NCBI GenBank assembly: GCA_017599285.1 | Contig: JAGFXX010000001.1 | Span: 1,736,001-1,800,000 of the forward strand | Source: Cereibacter azotoformans | GTDB taxonomy: Bacteria; Pseudomonadota; Alphaproteobacteria; Rhodobacterales; Rhodobacteraceae | Length of the DNA: 64,000 nucleotides | Direction: 5' to 3' | Shown: in pieces, positions 1 through 11,864 of the stretch | Layout: each line of letters begins with the position of its first letter | Position numbering within the stretch: position 1 is the stretch's first letter | Notes under the pieces: model-generated | Told to the model about the DNA's origin: nothing | Seen by the model: only the letters and a program-made list of their open reading frames with translations | Databases searched by the model: none | Position numbers and translations under genes: made by a program

Positions 1-1152
1 GGCCTCACGGCCGCGGCCGCCTTTGCCTCGGCCGGCTGGTCCGTGATCTGCGTCGACCCCCAGCCGCCAGTCACTTCGGCCGAAGCCGAAGGCGCCGACC
101 TGCGCTCGACGGCGCTTCTCCAGCCCTCCATCCCGCTTCTGCAGGCGGCTGGCCTCTGGCCGCGGCTTGCGCCGCACGCCGCACCGCTGCAGGTCATGCG
201 GATCGTGGATGCCGGCGGCCCCGTGCCCGAACCGCGCGTGGTGAAGGATTTCGACGCGGCCGACATCTCCGGCCAGCCCTTCGGGTGGAACCTGCCGAAC
301 TGGCTGCTGCGGCGCGAGATGGTGGCTCATCTCAAGACCCTGAAGAAGGTGGATTTCCGCCCCGGCACCGCGACCCGGTCCGTCCTCACCCGCGAGAGCG
401 AGGCGCTCGTGACGCTCTCGGACGGCACGCGCGTCTCGGCCCGCCTGCTGGTGGCCGCCGACGGGCGCGCCTCTCCGGTCCGCGACGCGCTGGGGATTGC
501 GGTGCGCACGCTGCGTTACGGCCAGAAGGCGCTCGCCTTCACCGTCACGCATCCGATCCCGCACGAGAATGTCTCGACCGAGATCCACCGCTCGGGCGGC
601 CCCTTCACGCTCGTGCCCCTGCCCGATGCCGGCGGCAAGCCCGCCTCGGCCATCGTCTGGATGGAGCGGGGCGCCGAGGCGCTGCGCCTGAAGGCCCTGC
701 CGCGCGCGGCGTTCGAAGCCGAGATGACGGCGCGCTCCTGCGGTCTGCTCGGGCCACTCACGCTCAATTCGCAGATCAATGTCTGGCCCATCATCAGCCA
801 GGTGGCCGAACGCATGTCGGGCGAGCGCACGGCGCTGATGGCCGAGGCGGCCCATGTCATGCCGCCCATCGGCGCGCAGGGGCTGAACATGAGCCTCGCC
901 GACCTGCGCGCGCTGCTGGAGCTGGCCGCCGATCACAAGGGCGATTTCGGGTCGGCCGCCATGCTCGACGCCTACCACCGGCGCCGGCACTGGGAGGTGC
1001 AGGCCCGCATCCTCGGCATCGACCTTCTCAACCGCGCCTCGATGGCCGGCGATCCCGCCTGGCGCGACCTGCGCGCCACGTTCCTGGGCGCCCTCTACGG
1101 ATCGGCGCCGGTGCGCCGCACGCTAATGCGTGCGGGCCTCGGCGTCGCCTGA
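1..1152 (+). CDS. UbiH/COQ6-family FAD-dependent monooxygenase (5' truncated by window edge)
   Basis: This is a flavoprotein aromatic hydroxylase of the UbiH/UbiF/COQ6 type, the family that hydroxylates the ubiquinone ring. The reading frame is open from base 1 (GLTAAAFASAGW), so the dinucleotide-binding GxGxxG motif and start lie outside the window. Visible family marks are the DG motif (ADGRASPVRDALGI) and the second FAD-binding block around AHVMPPIGAQGLNMSLADL. The Gly-Asp that normally precedes AAH is Ala-Glu here, a variant I believe also occurs in related UbiH proteins. The protein ends in a TGA at 1150-1152, four bases before the convergent aminotransferase stop. A role in ubiquinone synthesis is inferred from family only; other aromatic hydroxylases share the fold. 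Confidence 0.85.
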   Translation, partial: GLTAAAAFASAGWSVICVDPQPPVTSAEAEGADLRSTALLQPSIPLLQAAGLWPRLAPHAAPLQVMRIVDAGGPVPEPRVVKDFDAADISGQPFGWNLPNWLLRREMVAHLKTLKKVDFRPGTATRSVLTRESEALVTLSDGTRVSARLLVAADGRASPVRDALGIAVRTLRYGQKALAFTVTHPIPHENVSTEIHRSGGPFTLVPLPDAGGKPASAIVWMERGAEALRLKALPRAAFEAEMTARSCGLLGPLTLNSQINVWPIISQVAERMSGERTALMAEAAHVMPPIGAQGLNMSLADLRALLELAADHKGDFGSAAMLDAYHRRRHWEVQARILGIDLLNRASMAGDPAWRDLRATFLGALYGSAPVRRTLMRAGLGVA

Positions 1153-1155
1153 GCC

Positions 1156-2283
1156 TCAGATCACCCGGTCCACCACCGCCTTCAGCCGCGCAACCGTGCC
1201 TTCCACGTCGGCCAGCTTGTCCAGCCCGAAAAGGCCGAGCCGGAAGGTGCGGAACTCGGCCCCCTCGCCCACCTGCAACGGCACACCCGCCGCGATCTGC
1301 ATCCCCTGCGCGAGGAACTTCCGCCCGGTCTGGATCTCGGGATCGTCCGTGTAGCTGACGACCACACCGGGCGCGGTGAAGCCCTCGGCGGCCACCGATT
1401 CAACCCCCTTCGCGGCCAGCATCGCCCGGACCTCCCGCCCAAGCCGCCATTGCGCCTCCTTGGCGGCCCCGAATCCCATGGCCCGCGTCTCCGCCATCGC
1501 CTCGCGGAAGCCCAGCAGCGCGTCCGTCGGCATCGTCGTGTGATAGGCGTGCCCGCCCGCCTCGTAGGCCGCCATGATGGCGCGCCACTTCTTGAGGTCG
1601 AGCGCGAAGCTGTTCGACTGAGTCGCCTCGAGCCGCTCCGCCGCGCGCGCCGAGAGCATGACCAGCCCCGCCGCCGGCGACGAGGACCAGCCCTTCTGCG
1701 GCGCCGAAATCAGCACATCCACGCCCGTGGCCAGCATGTCCACCCAGACGCAGCCGCTCGCGATGCAGTCGAGCACCATCAGCGCGCCCGCCTCATGCGC
1801 GGCCTCGGCCATGCGCGCGATGTAATCGTCGGGCAGGATGATCCCCGAGGAGGTCTCGACATGCGGCGCAAAGACCACGTCGGGCTTCACCTCGGCAATC
1901 TTCGCCACCACCTCCTCGATCGGCGGCGGCGCAAAGGGCGCGCGCGCCCCGTTGCCCGAGGGCCGCGCCATCACGACCGTCTGCTCCGCCGCAAAACCGC
2001 CCGCCTCCAGGATCTGCGTCCAGCGATAGGAGAACCAGCCGTTGCGCACCACAAGAGCATGGGCCCCGGTCGCGAACTGCCGCGCCACCGCCTCCATCGC
2101 GAAGGTGCCGCCGCCCGGCACGACGGCCACGGCCTCGGCCGCATAGACCTCGCGCAGCATGGCCGAGATGTCGCGCATCACCTGCTGGAACCGGGCCGAC
2201 ATATGGTTCAGCGAACGGTCGGTGAAGACGACCGAGAACTCCATCAGACCATCGGGATCGACATCCGGGCGCAGCGCGGGCAT
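1156..2283 (-). CDS. Class V PLP-dependent aminotransferase (alanine-glyoxylate/serine-pyruvate type)
   Basis: This is a 375-residue fold-type I aminotransferase of class V, the group containing serine-glyoxylate and alanine-glyoxylate aminotransferases. The PLP-binding lysine is in SAPQKGWSSSP, preceded by the conserved VLDCIASGCVWVDM and DVLISAPQK strands. Early landmarks are FTDRSLNHMSARFQQVM and the glycine-rich VPGGGTFAMEAVARQ. The chosen ATG has AGGAAGGAGG just upstream; a longer in-frame ORF reaches 2391 but would run into a repeat element. The gene is convergent with the monooxygenase and lies downstream of two Lrp-type regulators on the same strand. The amino donor cannot be read from the sequence. 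Confidence 0.85.
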   Translation of the reverse strand: MPALRPDVDPDGLMEFSVVFTDRSLNHMSARFQQVMRDISAMLREVYAAEAVAVVPGGGTFAMEAVARQFATGAHALVVRNGWFSYRWTQILEAGGFAAEQTVVMARPSGNGARAPFAPPPIEEVVAKIAEVKPDVVFAPHVETSSGIILPDDYIARMAEAAHEAGALMVLDCIASGCVWVDMLATGVDVLISAPQKGWSSSPAAGLVMLSARAAERLEATQSNSFALDLKKWRAIMAAYEAGGHAYHTTMPTDALLGFREAMAETRAMGFGAAKEAQWRLGREVRAMLAAKGVESVAAEGFTAPGVVVSYTDDPEIQTGRKFLAQGMQIAAGVPLQVGEGAEFRTFRLGLFGLDKLADVEGTVARLKAVVDRVI

Positions 2284-2376
2284 GGGGGCCTCCTTCCTGT
2301 GTCCCCGAGAGATAGCGCCGGCACCCGCCCCTGCGCCACCCGAAAAAGGTCGCAGTCCACCCGGCCTGTCGCCTCG

Positions 2377-2425
2377 TTCATTCTGGCCCAAATATCCTCG
2401 GGGTCCGGGGGCAGACAGCCCCCGG
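2377..2425 (+). repeat. Interspersed gene-end repeat, copy A
   Basis: About 49 bases reading TTCATTCTGG, an AT-rich core AAATATCC, then a G/C hairpin (CCGGGGGC/GCCCCCGG). It sits nine bases past the stop of the first Lrp gene. On the minus strand the hairpin comes first, so it may act as that gene's transcription terminator. Four other copies occur in the window. Confidence 0.8.
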
Positions 2426-2433
2426 CCTCTCCG

Positions 2434-2888
2434 CTAGCCGAGCGGCCCGGGGCGTTTCTCCTCGGTCAGTAGCACATTGGCCTCGACCTGTCCCACCCCC
2501 GGCAGGGTCATGATCCTCCGCCGGAGCACGCGCTCGAAATCGGCGATGTCGCGGGCCACCACCCGCAGGCGGTAGTCGAACAGGCCCAGCACATGCTGCA
2601 CCACCTGCACCTCGGGGATCGCCGTCACCGCGCGCTCGAAATCCTCAAGACTCACGCGACCCTTGGTGGCGAGCTTCACGCCGAGGAAGACGGTGACGCC
2701 AAAGCCCAGCGCCGCGCGGTCCACCACCAGGCGCCGGCCGGCGATCACGCCCGCCTCCTCCATCCGCCGGATCCGGCGCCAGGCGGCCGGCTGCGACAGG
2801 CCAAGCCGACGTCCCAGCGCGCCGGCGCTTTGCGTGGCATCCTCAGCCAGAGCCCGCAGCAGCGCCCGGTCGGTGTCGTCCAGGTCGA

Positions 2889-2892
<4 letters not shown>
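2434..2892 (-). CDS. Lrp/AsnC-family transcriptional regulator (first of a pair)
   Basis: This is a 152-residue Lrp/AsnC regulator. The N-terminal winged HTH is MIDLDDTDRALLRALAEDA followed by LGRRLGLSQPAAWRRIRRM. The C-terminal RAM/AsnC effector domain covers about residues 65-145 (VTVFLGVKLATKG, VLGLFDYRLRVVARDI, LPGVGQVEANVLL). Such proteins bind amino acids and form octamers or dimers on DNA. Its ATG overlaps the stop of the second Lrp gene by four bases (ATGA), so the two are translated as a pair, and they diverge from ilvC. Control of branched-chain or related amino acid genes is likely by context but not shown. Confidence 0.9.
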
Positions 2893-4497
<1,605 letters not shown>

Positions 4498-4513
4498 TCG
4501 CGCGACAGGCCGG

Positions 4514-4537
4514 AAAGGCGCCCCTCGGGGCGCCTTT
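4514..4537 (+). terminator. Intrinsic terminator of ilvC
   Basis: An 11-base-pair perfect stem, AAAGGCGCCCC/GGGGCGCCTTT with a two-base apex (probably opening to a larger loop), begins 17 bases after the ilvC stop and is followed by TTTCGCTTCTT. Confidence 0.8.
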
Positions 4538-4556
4538 CGCTTCTTGAGGGGATGGT

Positions 4557-4775
4557 TTATTCCAGCACCGGCTCCGCGTCCGGCTTCTGGGACGTCGGGC
4601 CATCCTTGCGCAGGAAGGCCACGCCGCCCTGCGGGCCGTCCTTGGCCAGCGTCGATTTCGGGGCGTTCGGGTCGTGGCGGCGATCCTCGACGCGCTTCTT
4701 GCTGACCATGGCAAACACGATGCCGCACAGCAGCGTGAACATGAACAGGAAGGGGATGATCCAGGCGAAGTCCAT
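4557..4775 (-). CDS. Small single-span membrane protein
   Basis: I do not recognise this 72-residue protein. Residues about 2-24 (DFAWIIPFLFMFTLLCGIVFAMV) form one hydrophobic span. A polar tail follows with basic SKKRVEDRRHDP and then a flexible KDGPQGGVAFLRKDGP stretch. The start ATG at 4775 has AAGGAG close upstream. It lies between the ilvC terminator and glmM on the minus strand, with a 94-base gap holding a long inverted repeat. An inner-membrane location with a cytoplasmic tail is inferred from the positive residues after the span. Confidence 0.75.
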   Translation of the reverse strand: MDFAWIIPFLFMFTLLCGIVFAMVSKKRVEDRRHDPNAPKSTLAKDGPQGGVAFLRKDGPTSQKPDAEPVLE

Positions 4776-4801
4776 GGGCGTCTCCTTGTCGGGATGGGGC
4801 C

Positions 4802-4829
4802 GGAGGGCCGGGCCGGGCCCGGTCCCTCC
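4802..4829 (-). terminator. Possible terminator after glmM
   Basis: A GC-only inverted repeat (GGAGGG...CCCTCC around a GGGCC/GGCCC centre) sits between glmM and the next minus-strand gene. It lacks a T-run, so it may only stabilise the 3' end. Confidence 0.35.
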
Positions 4830-4869
4830 GCAATGCCTCGACAATGCGCCCGCGCGCGGCCTTGTTCCC

Positions 4870-6213
4870 TCAGGCGGCGTCCTTGACGGCCGCCACGATC
4901 TCCTCGACCACATCGCGCAGCAGCGCCTCGTCCTCGCACTCGGCCATGACGCGGATCAGCGGCTCGGTCCCCGACTTGCGGATCAGAAGCCGCCCCGACC
5001 CGTTCAGCCGAACTTCCGCCTCGCGGATCACGGCCTGCACGCTCGGCGCGGTCAGGGGCTCCTGCCCGGCCGCGTAGCGGACATTCTGCAGAAGCTGCGG
5101 CACCGTCTCGAAGCTGCGGGACAGCTCCGAGGCCTTGCGCCCCGTCTGCGCCATCGCCGCCAGGAACTGAAGCCCGGCCAGCAGCCCGTCGCCCGTGGTG
5201 GCAAAGTCGGTCATGACGATATGGCCCGATTGCTCGCCGCCGAGGTTCCAGCCCCCTCTCCGCATCGCCTCGACCACGTAGCGGTCTCCCACCGGCGTCC
5301 GCTCGAGCCGCAGGCCCCGCGCGGACAGGAACCGCTCGAGCCCGAGGTTCGACATCACCGTGGCCACCAGCGTGGCATCCCGCAACCGCCCCTCCTCGGC
5401 CCAGCGGGCGGCGAAGAGCGCCATGATCTGGTCCCCGTCGGCCTGCCGCCCCTGCTCGTCGAGGATGATCACCCGGTCCGCGTCGCCATCCAGACAGATG
5501 CCCACGTCCGCGCCATGCGCCCGCACCGCCTCGGCCGCCGCCTCGGGGTGGGTCGAGCCGCAGCGCAGGTTGATGTTCTTGCCGTCGGGCTCCACCCCCA
5601 GCGGGATCACCTCGGCGCCCAGCTCCCACAGCACCTCGGGCGCTGCGCGGTACGCCGCCCCGTTGGCGCAGTCGATCACCACCTTCAACCCGTCGAGGCG
5701 CAGGCCCGCCGGAAAGGTGGTCTTGCAGTATTCCTGATACCGCCCGCGCCCGTCGTCGATCCGCTTGGCCCGGCCGATGTTGCCCGGTTGCGCCGGCTGG
5801 ATCTCGCCCGCAAGGATCGCCTCGATCTCGGCCTCGGCCTCGTCCGAGAGCTTGAAGCCGTCGGGCCCGAAGAACTTGATCCCGTTGTCCTCGTGCGGAT
5901 TGTGGCTGGCCGAGATCATCACGCCCAGATCGGCCCGCATCGAGCGGGTGAGAAACCCCACCGCCGGCGTGGGCACCGGCCCCAGCAGAAGCACGTTCAT
6001 GCCGGTCGAGGTCAGGCCCGCCGTCAGCGCATTTTCCAGCATGTAGCCCGACAGCCGCGTGTCCTTGCCGATCACGACCCGCGGAGAGCCCGCCCCGACG
6101 GGCCGGAAATAGCGCCCCGCGGCCGCGCCCAGCCGCAGCGCCACCTCGGCCGTCATCGGATAGCTGTTCGCCCGCCCGCGCACCCCGTCGGTGCCGAAGA
6201 GTTTTCTCGTCAT
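4870..6213 (-). CDS. glmM: Phosphoglucosamine mutase
   Basis: GlmM interconverts glucosamine-6-phosphate and glucosamine-1-phosphate on the way to UDP-GlcNAc for peptidoglycan and lipopolysaccharide. The 447-residue protein starts [16 protein letters not shown], the family signature. The phosphoserine loop is [15 protein letters not shown] (about residue 100). The metal-binding loop is [14 protein letters not shown], and the sugar-phosphate loop is [13 protein letters not shown] near the end. A longer frame reaches 6267, but MTRKLF is the conserved start. The ATG overlaps the folP stop by four bases, so it is translated with folP; a folP-glmM pair is common in bacteria. Confidence 0.97.
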   Translation of the reverse strand: MTRKLFGTDGVRGRANSYPMTAEVALRLGAAAGRYFRPVGAGSPRVVIGKDTRLSGYMLENALTAGLTSTGMNVLLLGPVPTPAVGFLTRSMRADLGVMISASHNPHEDNGIKFFGPDGFKLSDEAEAEIEAILAGEIQPAQPGNIGRAKRIDDGRGRYQEYCKTTFPAGLRLDGLKVVIDCANGAAYRAAPEVLWELGAEVIPLGVEPDGKNINLRCGSTHPEAAAEAVRAHGADVGICLDGDADRVIILDEQGRQADGDQIMALFAARWAEEGRLRDATLVATVMSNLGLERFLSARGLRLERTPVGDRYVVEAMRRGGWNLGGEQSGHIVMTDFATTGDGLLAGLQFLAAMAQTGRKASELSRSFETVPQLLQNVRYAAGQEPLTAPSVQAVIREAEVRLNGSGRLLIRKSGTEPLIRVMAECEDEALLRDVVEEIVAAVKDAA

Positions 6214-7247
6214 GCTTGCGTCCCTCCTCTCGCGGGCTCTTCCGCCTCGCATGTGACTGCCCGCCACAGAACCAGTGCCTGCCGCGTCTCGCGCACGTCA
6301 TGCACCCGGAGAATCTGCGCGCCCTGCGCCGCTGCGGCAAGCGCGACGGCGACGGAGCCCCCCATCCGCCGATCGGCCAGAGGCTCGCCCGAAAGGGTGC
6401 CGATGAACCGCTTGCGCGAGGCGCCGAGCAGGATCGGACAGCCGAGCCCGTGGAACAGCGACAGGCGGCGCAGGATGGCCAGATTGTGCTCGAGGGTCTT
6501 GCCGAAGCCGATGCCCGGATCGGTCACGATCCGCGATCGCGGGATGCCCGCGGTCTCGGCGGCGCGGATACGCTCCGCAAGCCAGTCATAGACATCGAGC
6601 AGCACATCGTCATAGCGGGGATCGGCCTGCATGGTCTGCGGCGTGCCCTGCGCATGCATGAGGCAGACCGGCGCCCCGCTGCGCGCGACCAGATTGGCGA
6701 GGCCCGCGTCCCACGTCAGGGCCGCCACGTCGTTCACCAGATCGGCGCCGGCCTGCAAGGCCGCCTCGGCGACCGCCGCCTTGCGCGTGTCGATCGAGAC
6801 CGGAAGCGACAGCCCCTGCCCGCGCAGCATCTCGATCACCGGGGCGGTGCGGCTGATCTCGTCGGCGGCATCGACCTCGGCCGCGCCGGGACGGGTGCTC
6901 TCGCCACCGATGTCGAGGATGTCGGCCCCGTCGGCCGCCAGCGCCTGCGCCTGCGCGAGCGCGTCGGGCAGGGCCGCAAAGCGGCCCCCGTCGGAAAAGC
7001 TGTCGGGCGTCACGTTGAGGATGCCCATCACCAGCGGCCGCCCCATCGAGAGGCCCGCCAGAGGCGGACGTGGCGCGGTCAGCGGCGCCAGCACGGAGGG
7101 ATCAAGCTCCCGCGCGGGCAGGATCAGCGGCGTGCGGCCGCGTTCGAGGATCTCGACACGGTCGAAGTAAAGCGGGCCCCCGGCAAGCGGAAGCGCCTCG
7201 TCGGGCCGGGCCGGATCGGCAAGCGGGATCGGACGGACATAGTGCAT
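6210..7247 (-). CDS. folP: Dihydropteroate synthase
   Basis: FolP joins p-aminobenzoate to dihydropterin pyrophosphate in folate synthesis and is the sulfonamide target. Of 345 residues, the catalytic TIM barrel is in the C-terminal three quarters: [17 protein letters not shown] (pterin-site loop), [46 protein letters not shown] and [10 protein letters not shown] are all present. The first 65 residues before the barrel are longer than in many FolP proteins and show no motif I know. The gene lies between folB and glmM on the same strand, 45 bases after folB, and overlaps glmM by four bases. Confidence 0.96.
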   Translation of the reverse strand: MHYVRPIPLADPARPDEALPLAGGPLYFDRVEILERGRTPLILPARELDPSVLAPLTAPRPPLAGLSMGRPLVMGILNVTPDSFSDGGRFAALPDALAQAQALAADGADILDIGGESTRPGAAEVDAADEISRTAPVIEMLRGQGLSLPVSIDTRKAAVAEAALQAGADLVNDVAALTWDAGLANLVARSGAPVCLMHAQGTPQTMQADPRYDDVLLDVYDWLAERIRAAETAGIPRSRIVTDPGIGFGKTLEHNLAILRRLSLFHGLGCPILLGASRKRFIGTLSGEPLADRRMGGSVAVALAAAAQGAQILRVHDVRETRQALVLWRAVTCEAEEPARGGTQA

Positions 7248-7292
7248 GGCCGGTTCATGCGGCGCATGCGCCCGGGGCGCAAGAGGGCGCGG

Positions 7293-8195
7293 TCAGGCGC
7301 GCTCGAGCGGCACGCGGCTTCCCGCCGGCAATATTACATCCCCGTGAACAACCAGACGCTCGGCCGCCAGCATCTCGGCCAGCCACAGCGCCAGCGCCAC
7401 CGGCTCGCGCGAGTTCGGCCCGTCCACCGCGTCGAGCACCAGCTTCGACGGCGCCCAGACGATGGTCTGGCCCCGGCGCATCGCCCAGTCGATCTCGGTC
7501 CGCGTCGCCACCACCACGCAGCGCGGATCGCGCGCGGCCAGCGCCCAGGCGTTCTGCTCGATGGCCAGCAGGTCGATCCGCCGCTGGGTCGGCCGATGGC
7601 GCGTCTCGGGCCGCGGCGCGTCCGGCAGGCCCACCGCCAGCACGAGAGGCAGCCCCCGCGCCTCGAGCGCATCGAGCCGGGCGGGCAGGTCCGTGGCCGC
7701 AATGGCCGCATTGTCGAGAAAGACCACCAGCGGATGCATCGCTTCGCCGCCCTCGCCCGTCCGCCGCAGAGGCGCCTCGGCGCGCGAGCGCACGATCTCC
7801 ACCCCCAGCGCCCCCGGCCCGCGGTCGAGCTTCTCGATCCGCACGAAGACCCGCATCGCCTGCGGCTCGGCCAGGATCCGCTCGGCGATCCGCTCGGCGA
7901 GGGTTTCCAGAAGGTTCAGCCTCTCGGCCGAAAGCTCGTCGGCGATGGCCTCGGTGATGCGGTCATACGAGAGGATCCGGTCCACATCATCCTGAAGCGG
8001 CGCCGGATGGGGCCGGACCTCGACCACCACGTTGAAGCGCACGCGCTGGCGGGTGCCCCGCTCCTGCTGGAAGGCGCCGATCTCGACCTCGGCCACATGG
8101 TCGCGCAAGGAGATGCGGTCGCGCGGGGCCGCGCCGGCCGAAGCCTCGGCCCGCTCTTCGGGATGGGCGAAGGCGAGGCGGATGTCGTTGGTCAA
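7293..8195 (-). CDS. folB: Dihydroneopterin aldolase with a long C-terminal extension
   Basis: FolB cleaves dihydroneopterin to hydroxymethyl-dihydropterin, directly upstream of FolP in the pathway. Residues about 15-125 are the tunnelling-fold domain (ISLRDHVAEVEIGAFQQERG, FNVVVEV, LSYDRITEAIADEL, LNLLETLAERIAERIL). A typical FolB is about 120 residues; this one has about 300. The extra half begins near HPLVVFLDNAAIAATDLPAR and ends with a WAPSKLVL and LALWLAEMLAAERLVV stretch. That layout recalls the C-terminal part of amino-acid-kinase-fold proteins, which is only an impression. I chose a TTG start because GGGAGG sits six bases before it; an ATG at 8228 lacks a ribosome-binding site. Confidence 0.85.
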   Translation of the reverse strand: MTNDIRLAFAHPEERAEASAGAAPRDRISLRDHVAEVEIGAFQQERGTRQRVRFNVVVEVRPHPAPLQDDVDRILSYDRITEAIADELSAERLNLLETLAERIAERILAEPQAMRVFVRIEKLDRGPGALGVEIVRSRAEAPLRRTGEGGEAMHPLVVFLDNAAIAATDLPARLDALEARGLPLVLAVGLPDAPRPETRHRPTQRRIDLLAIEQNAWALAARDPRCVVVATRTEIDWAMRRGQTIVWAPSKLVLDAVDGPNSREPVALALWLAEMLAAERLVVHGDVILPAGSRVPLERA

Positions 8196-8295
8196 GAGAG
8201 CCTCCCGGCGTCGGTCTTCCGGCAGCATATCCCCGGCACCGGCCCCGCCTAGCGCGAAGGCGACAGGCGAGGCAAGAGGCGCGACCGATCGCGGA

Positions 8296-8982
8296 TCACG
8301 AGCCGCCGGGTTGGCGATAGAAGAGATGCGCGCCGATGGCGGCCGTGCGCGGGAAGCGGTGCGCCCATCCCGGCCGCACGGCGCGGGTGTGGAAATGGGT
8401 GGCGCCCTGCGTCAGCTGGCGCGGCGCACCGGCCAGCATCAGCGCGGCGATCTTGCCCGCGCGCTGGAAGGCGGCCTTTTCGTGGATCGTCTCGGGCTTG
8501 CCGTCGAACATGTAGGAGAACTGGCCGCCCTGATTGACGACGCCGCAGATCGAGCCGGGATAGCCCGGACGGTCCACGCGGTTCATGATGACCTCGGCCA
8601 CCGCAAACTGCCCCTGGATCGACTCGCCGCGCGCCTCGAAATAGAGCGCGGTGGCCAGGCACTTCCATTCGTCCGAGCCCTTGGACGTCACCGGCTGCGA
8701 GGCCAGCCAGGATTCGTCATAGCGCAGCGTCGGAGGAGCGCCCACAGGCTCGCCCGACGCGGGACGTTTTTCGCGGCGCACGACCGCGGCCGCCACCTGC
8801 TCAAGCCGGTGCGCAGGCACCGTCCCCAGCGCGTTCTTCTCGGAACCCAGAAGGGCCGAAAGCTGTCCGCTCAGACTGGCGGACGGGTCGTTGGACTGGC
8901 TCACCGTCACATCGGCGAAGGCCGCTCCACTCAGAAGCGTCAGCGCCACGGCGCTGCGCATCCAGACATAAAGCAAGCGCAT
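8296..8982 (-). CDS. Exported SleB-type cell wall hydrolase
   Basis: This is a 228-residue exported protein with a SleB/CwlJ-type hydrolase domain, a family that cleaves peptidoglycan. The signal peptide is MRLLYVWMRSAVALTLLSGAAFA. The domain runs from about residue 115 (CLATALYFEARGESIQGQF, with the presumed catalytic Glu in YFEARGE, then VAEVIMNRVDRPGYP and GVVNQGGQFSYMFDG) to the C-terminus. The preceding 80 residues look like a flexible linker. The organism does not need to be a spore former, since alphaproteobacteria often carry this domain. It is downstream of the PPDK-like gene on the same strand but separated by 205 bases and a palindromic terminator. Confidence 0.88.
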   Translation of the reverse strand: MRLLYVWMRSAVALTLLSGAAFADVTVSQSNDPSASLSGQLSALLGSEKNALGTVPAHRLEQVAAAVVRREKRPASGEPVGAPPTLRYDESWLASQPVTSKGSDEWKCLATALYFEARGESIQGQFAVAEVIMNRVDRPGYPGSICGVVNQGGQFSYMFDGKPETIHEKAAFQRAGKIAALMLAGAPRQLTQGATHFHTRAVRPGWAHRFPRTAAIGAHLFYRQPGGS

Positions 8983-9125
8983 TTACTCTGTTCCCGGTCG
9001 TTGCTGCGTCGCACGAGGAGCAGGTGGCCCAGAACCCATCCCGCGCGGAACCGGGCCGTGGCTGCCGGAAAACGCCCGGCGAGTCCAGCCGCGTGACATT
9101 TTTACAACGCTCACCAAAGCATCAA

Positions 9126-9145
9126 ATGGGCGGGATCCCGCCCAT
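9126..9145 (-). terminator. Perfect 20-base palindrome, probable terminator of the PPDK-like gene
   Basis: ATGGGCGGGATCCCGCCCAT is a perfect palindrome that can fold as an eight-base-pair hairpin with a GATC loop. It lies 42 bases past the stop of the minus-strand PPDK-like gene and is followed on that strand by TTTG. An operator role for the downstream hydrolase gene is the alternative. Confidence 0.5.
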
Positions 9146-9187
9146 GTTGCAGGCATGCCACGGTGACAACTTTGACGGAATCCTTGC

Positions 9188-11746
<2,559 letters not shown>

Positions 11747-11809
11747 TGCGGCGCTCCCTTCAGGGCAGGATACGCAACCGGACCGGGCAAGCAAGCGGAG
11801 AGGTGGGAA

Positions 11810-11860
11810 GCGGGGGTTTCACACCCCCGCACCCCCGTGGGATATTTGAGCCAGAATGAA
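11810..11860 (-). repeat. Interspersed gene-end repeat, copy B
   Basis: A G/C hairpin (GCGGGGG...CCCCCGC) is followed by GGGATATTTGAGCCAGAATGAA reading in the plus direction, the reverse of copy A. It lies directly after the glyS stop, between glyS and the PPDK-like gene, so transcription of the latter from the glyQS promoter must pass through it. Confidence 0.75.
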
Positions 11861-11864
11861 GGGC

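Noticed and set aside
8296-8982. Sporulation-specific function of the SleB-type hydrolase
   Set aside because: The domain is widespread in non-spore-forming alphaproteobacteria, and nothing else here suggests sporulation.
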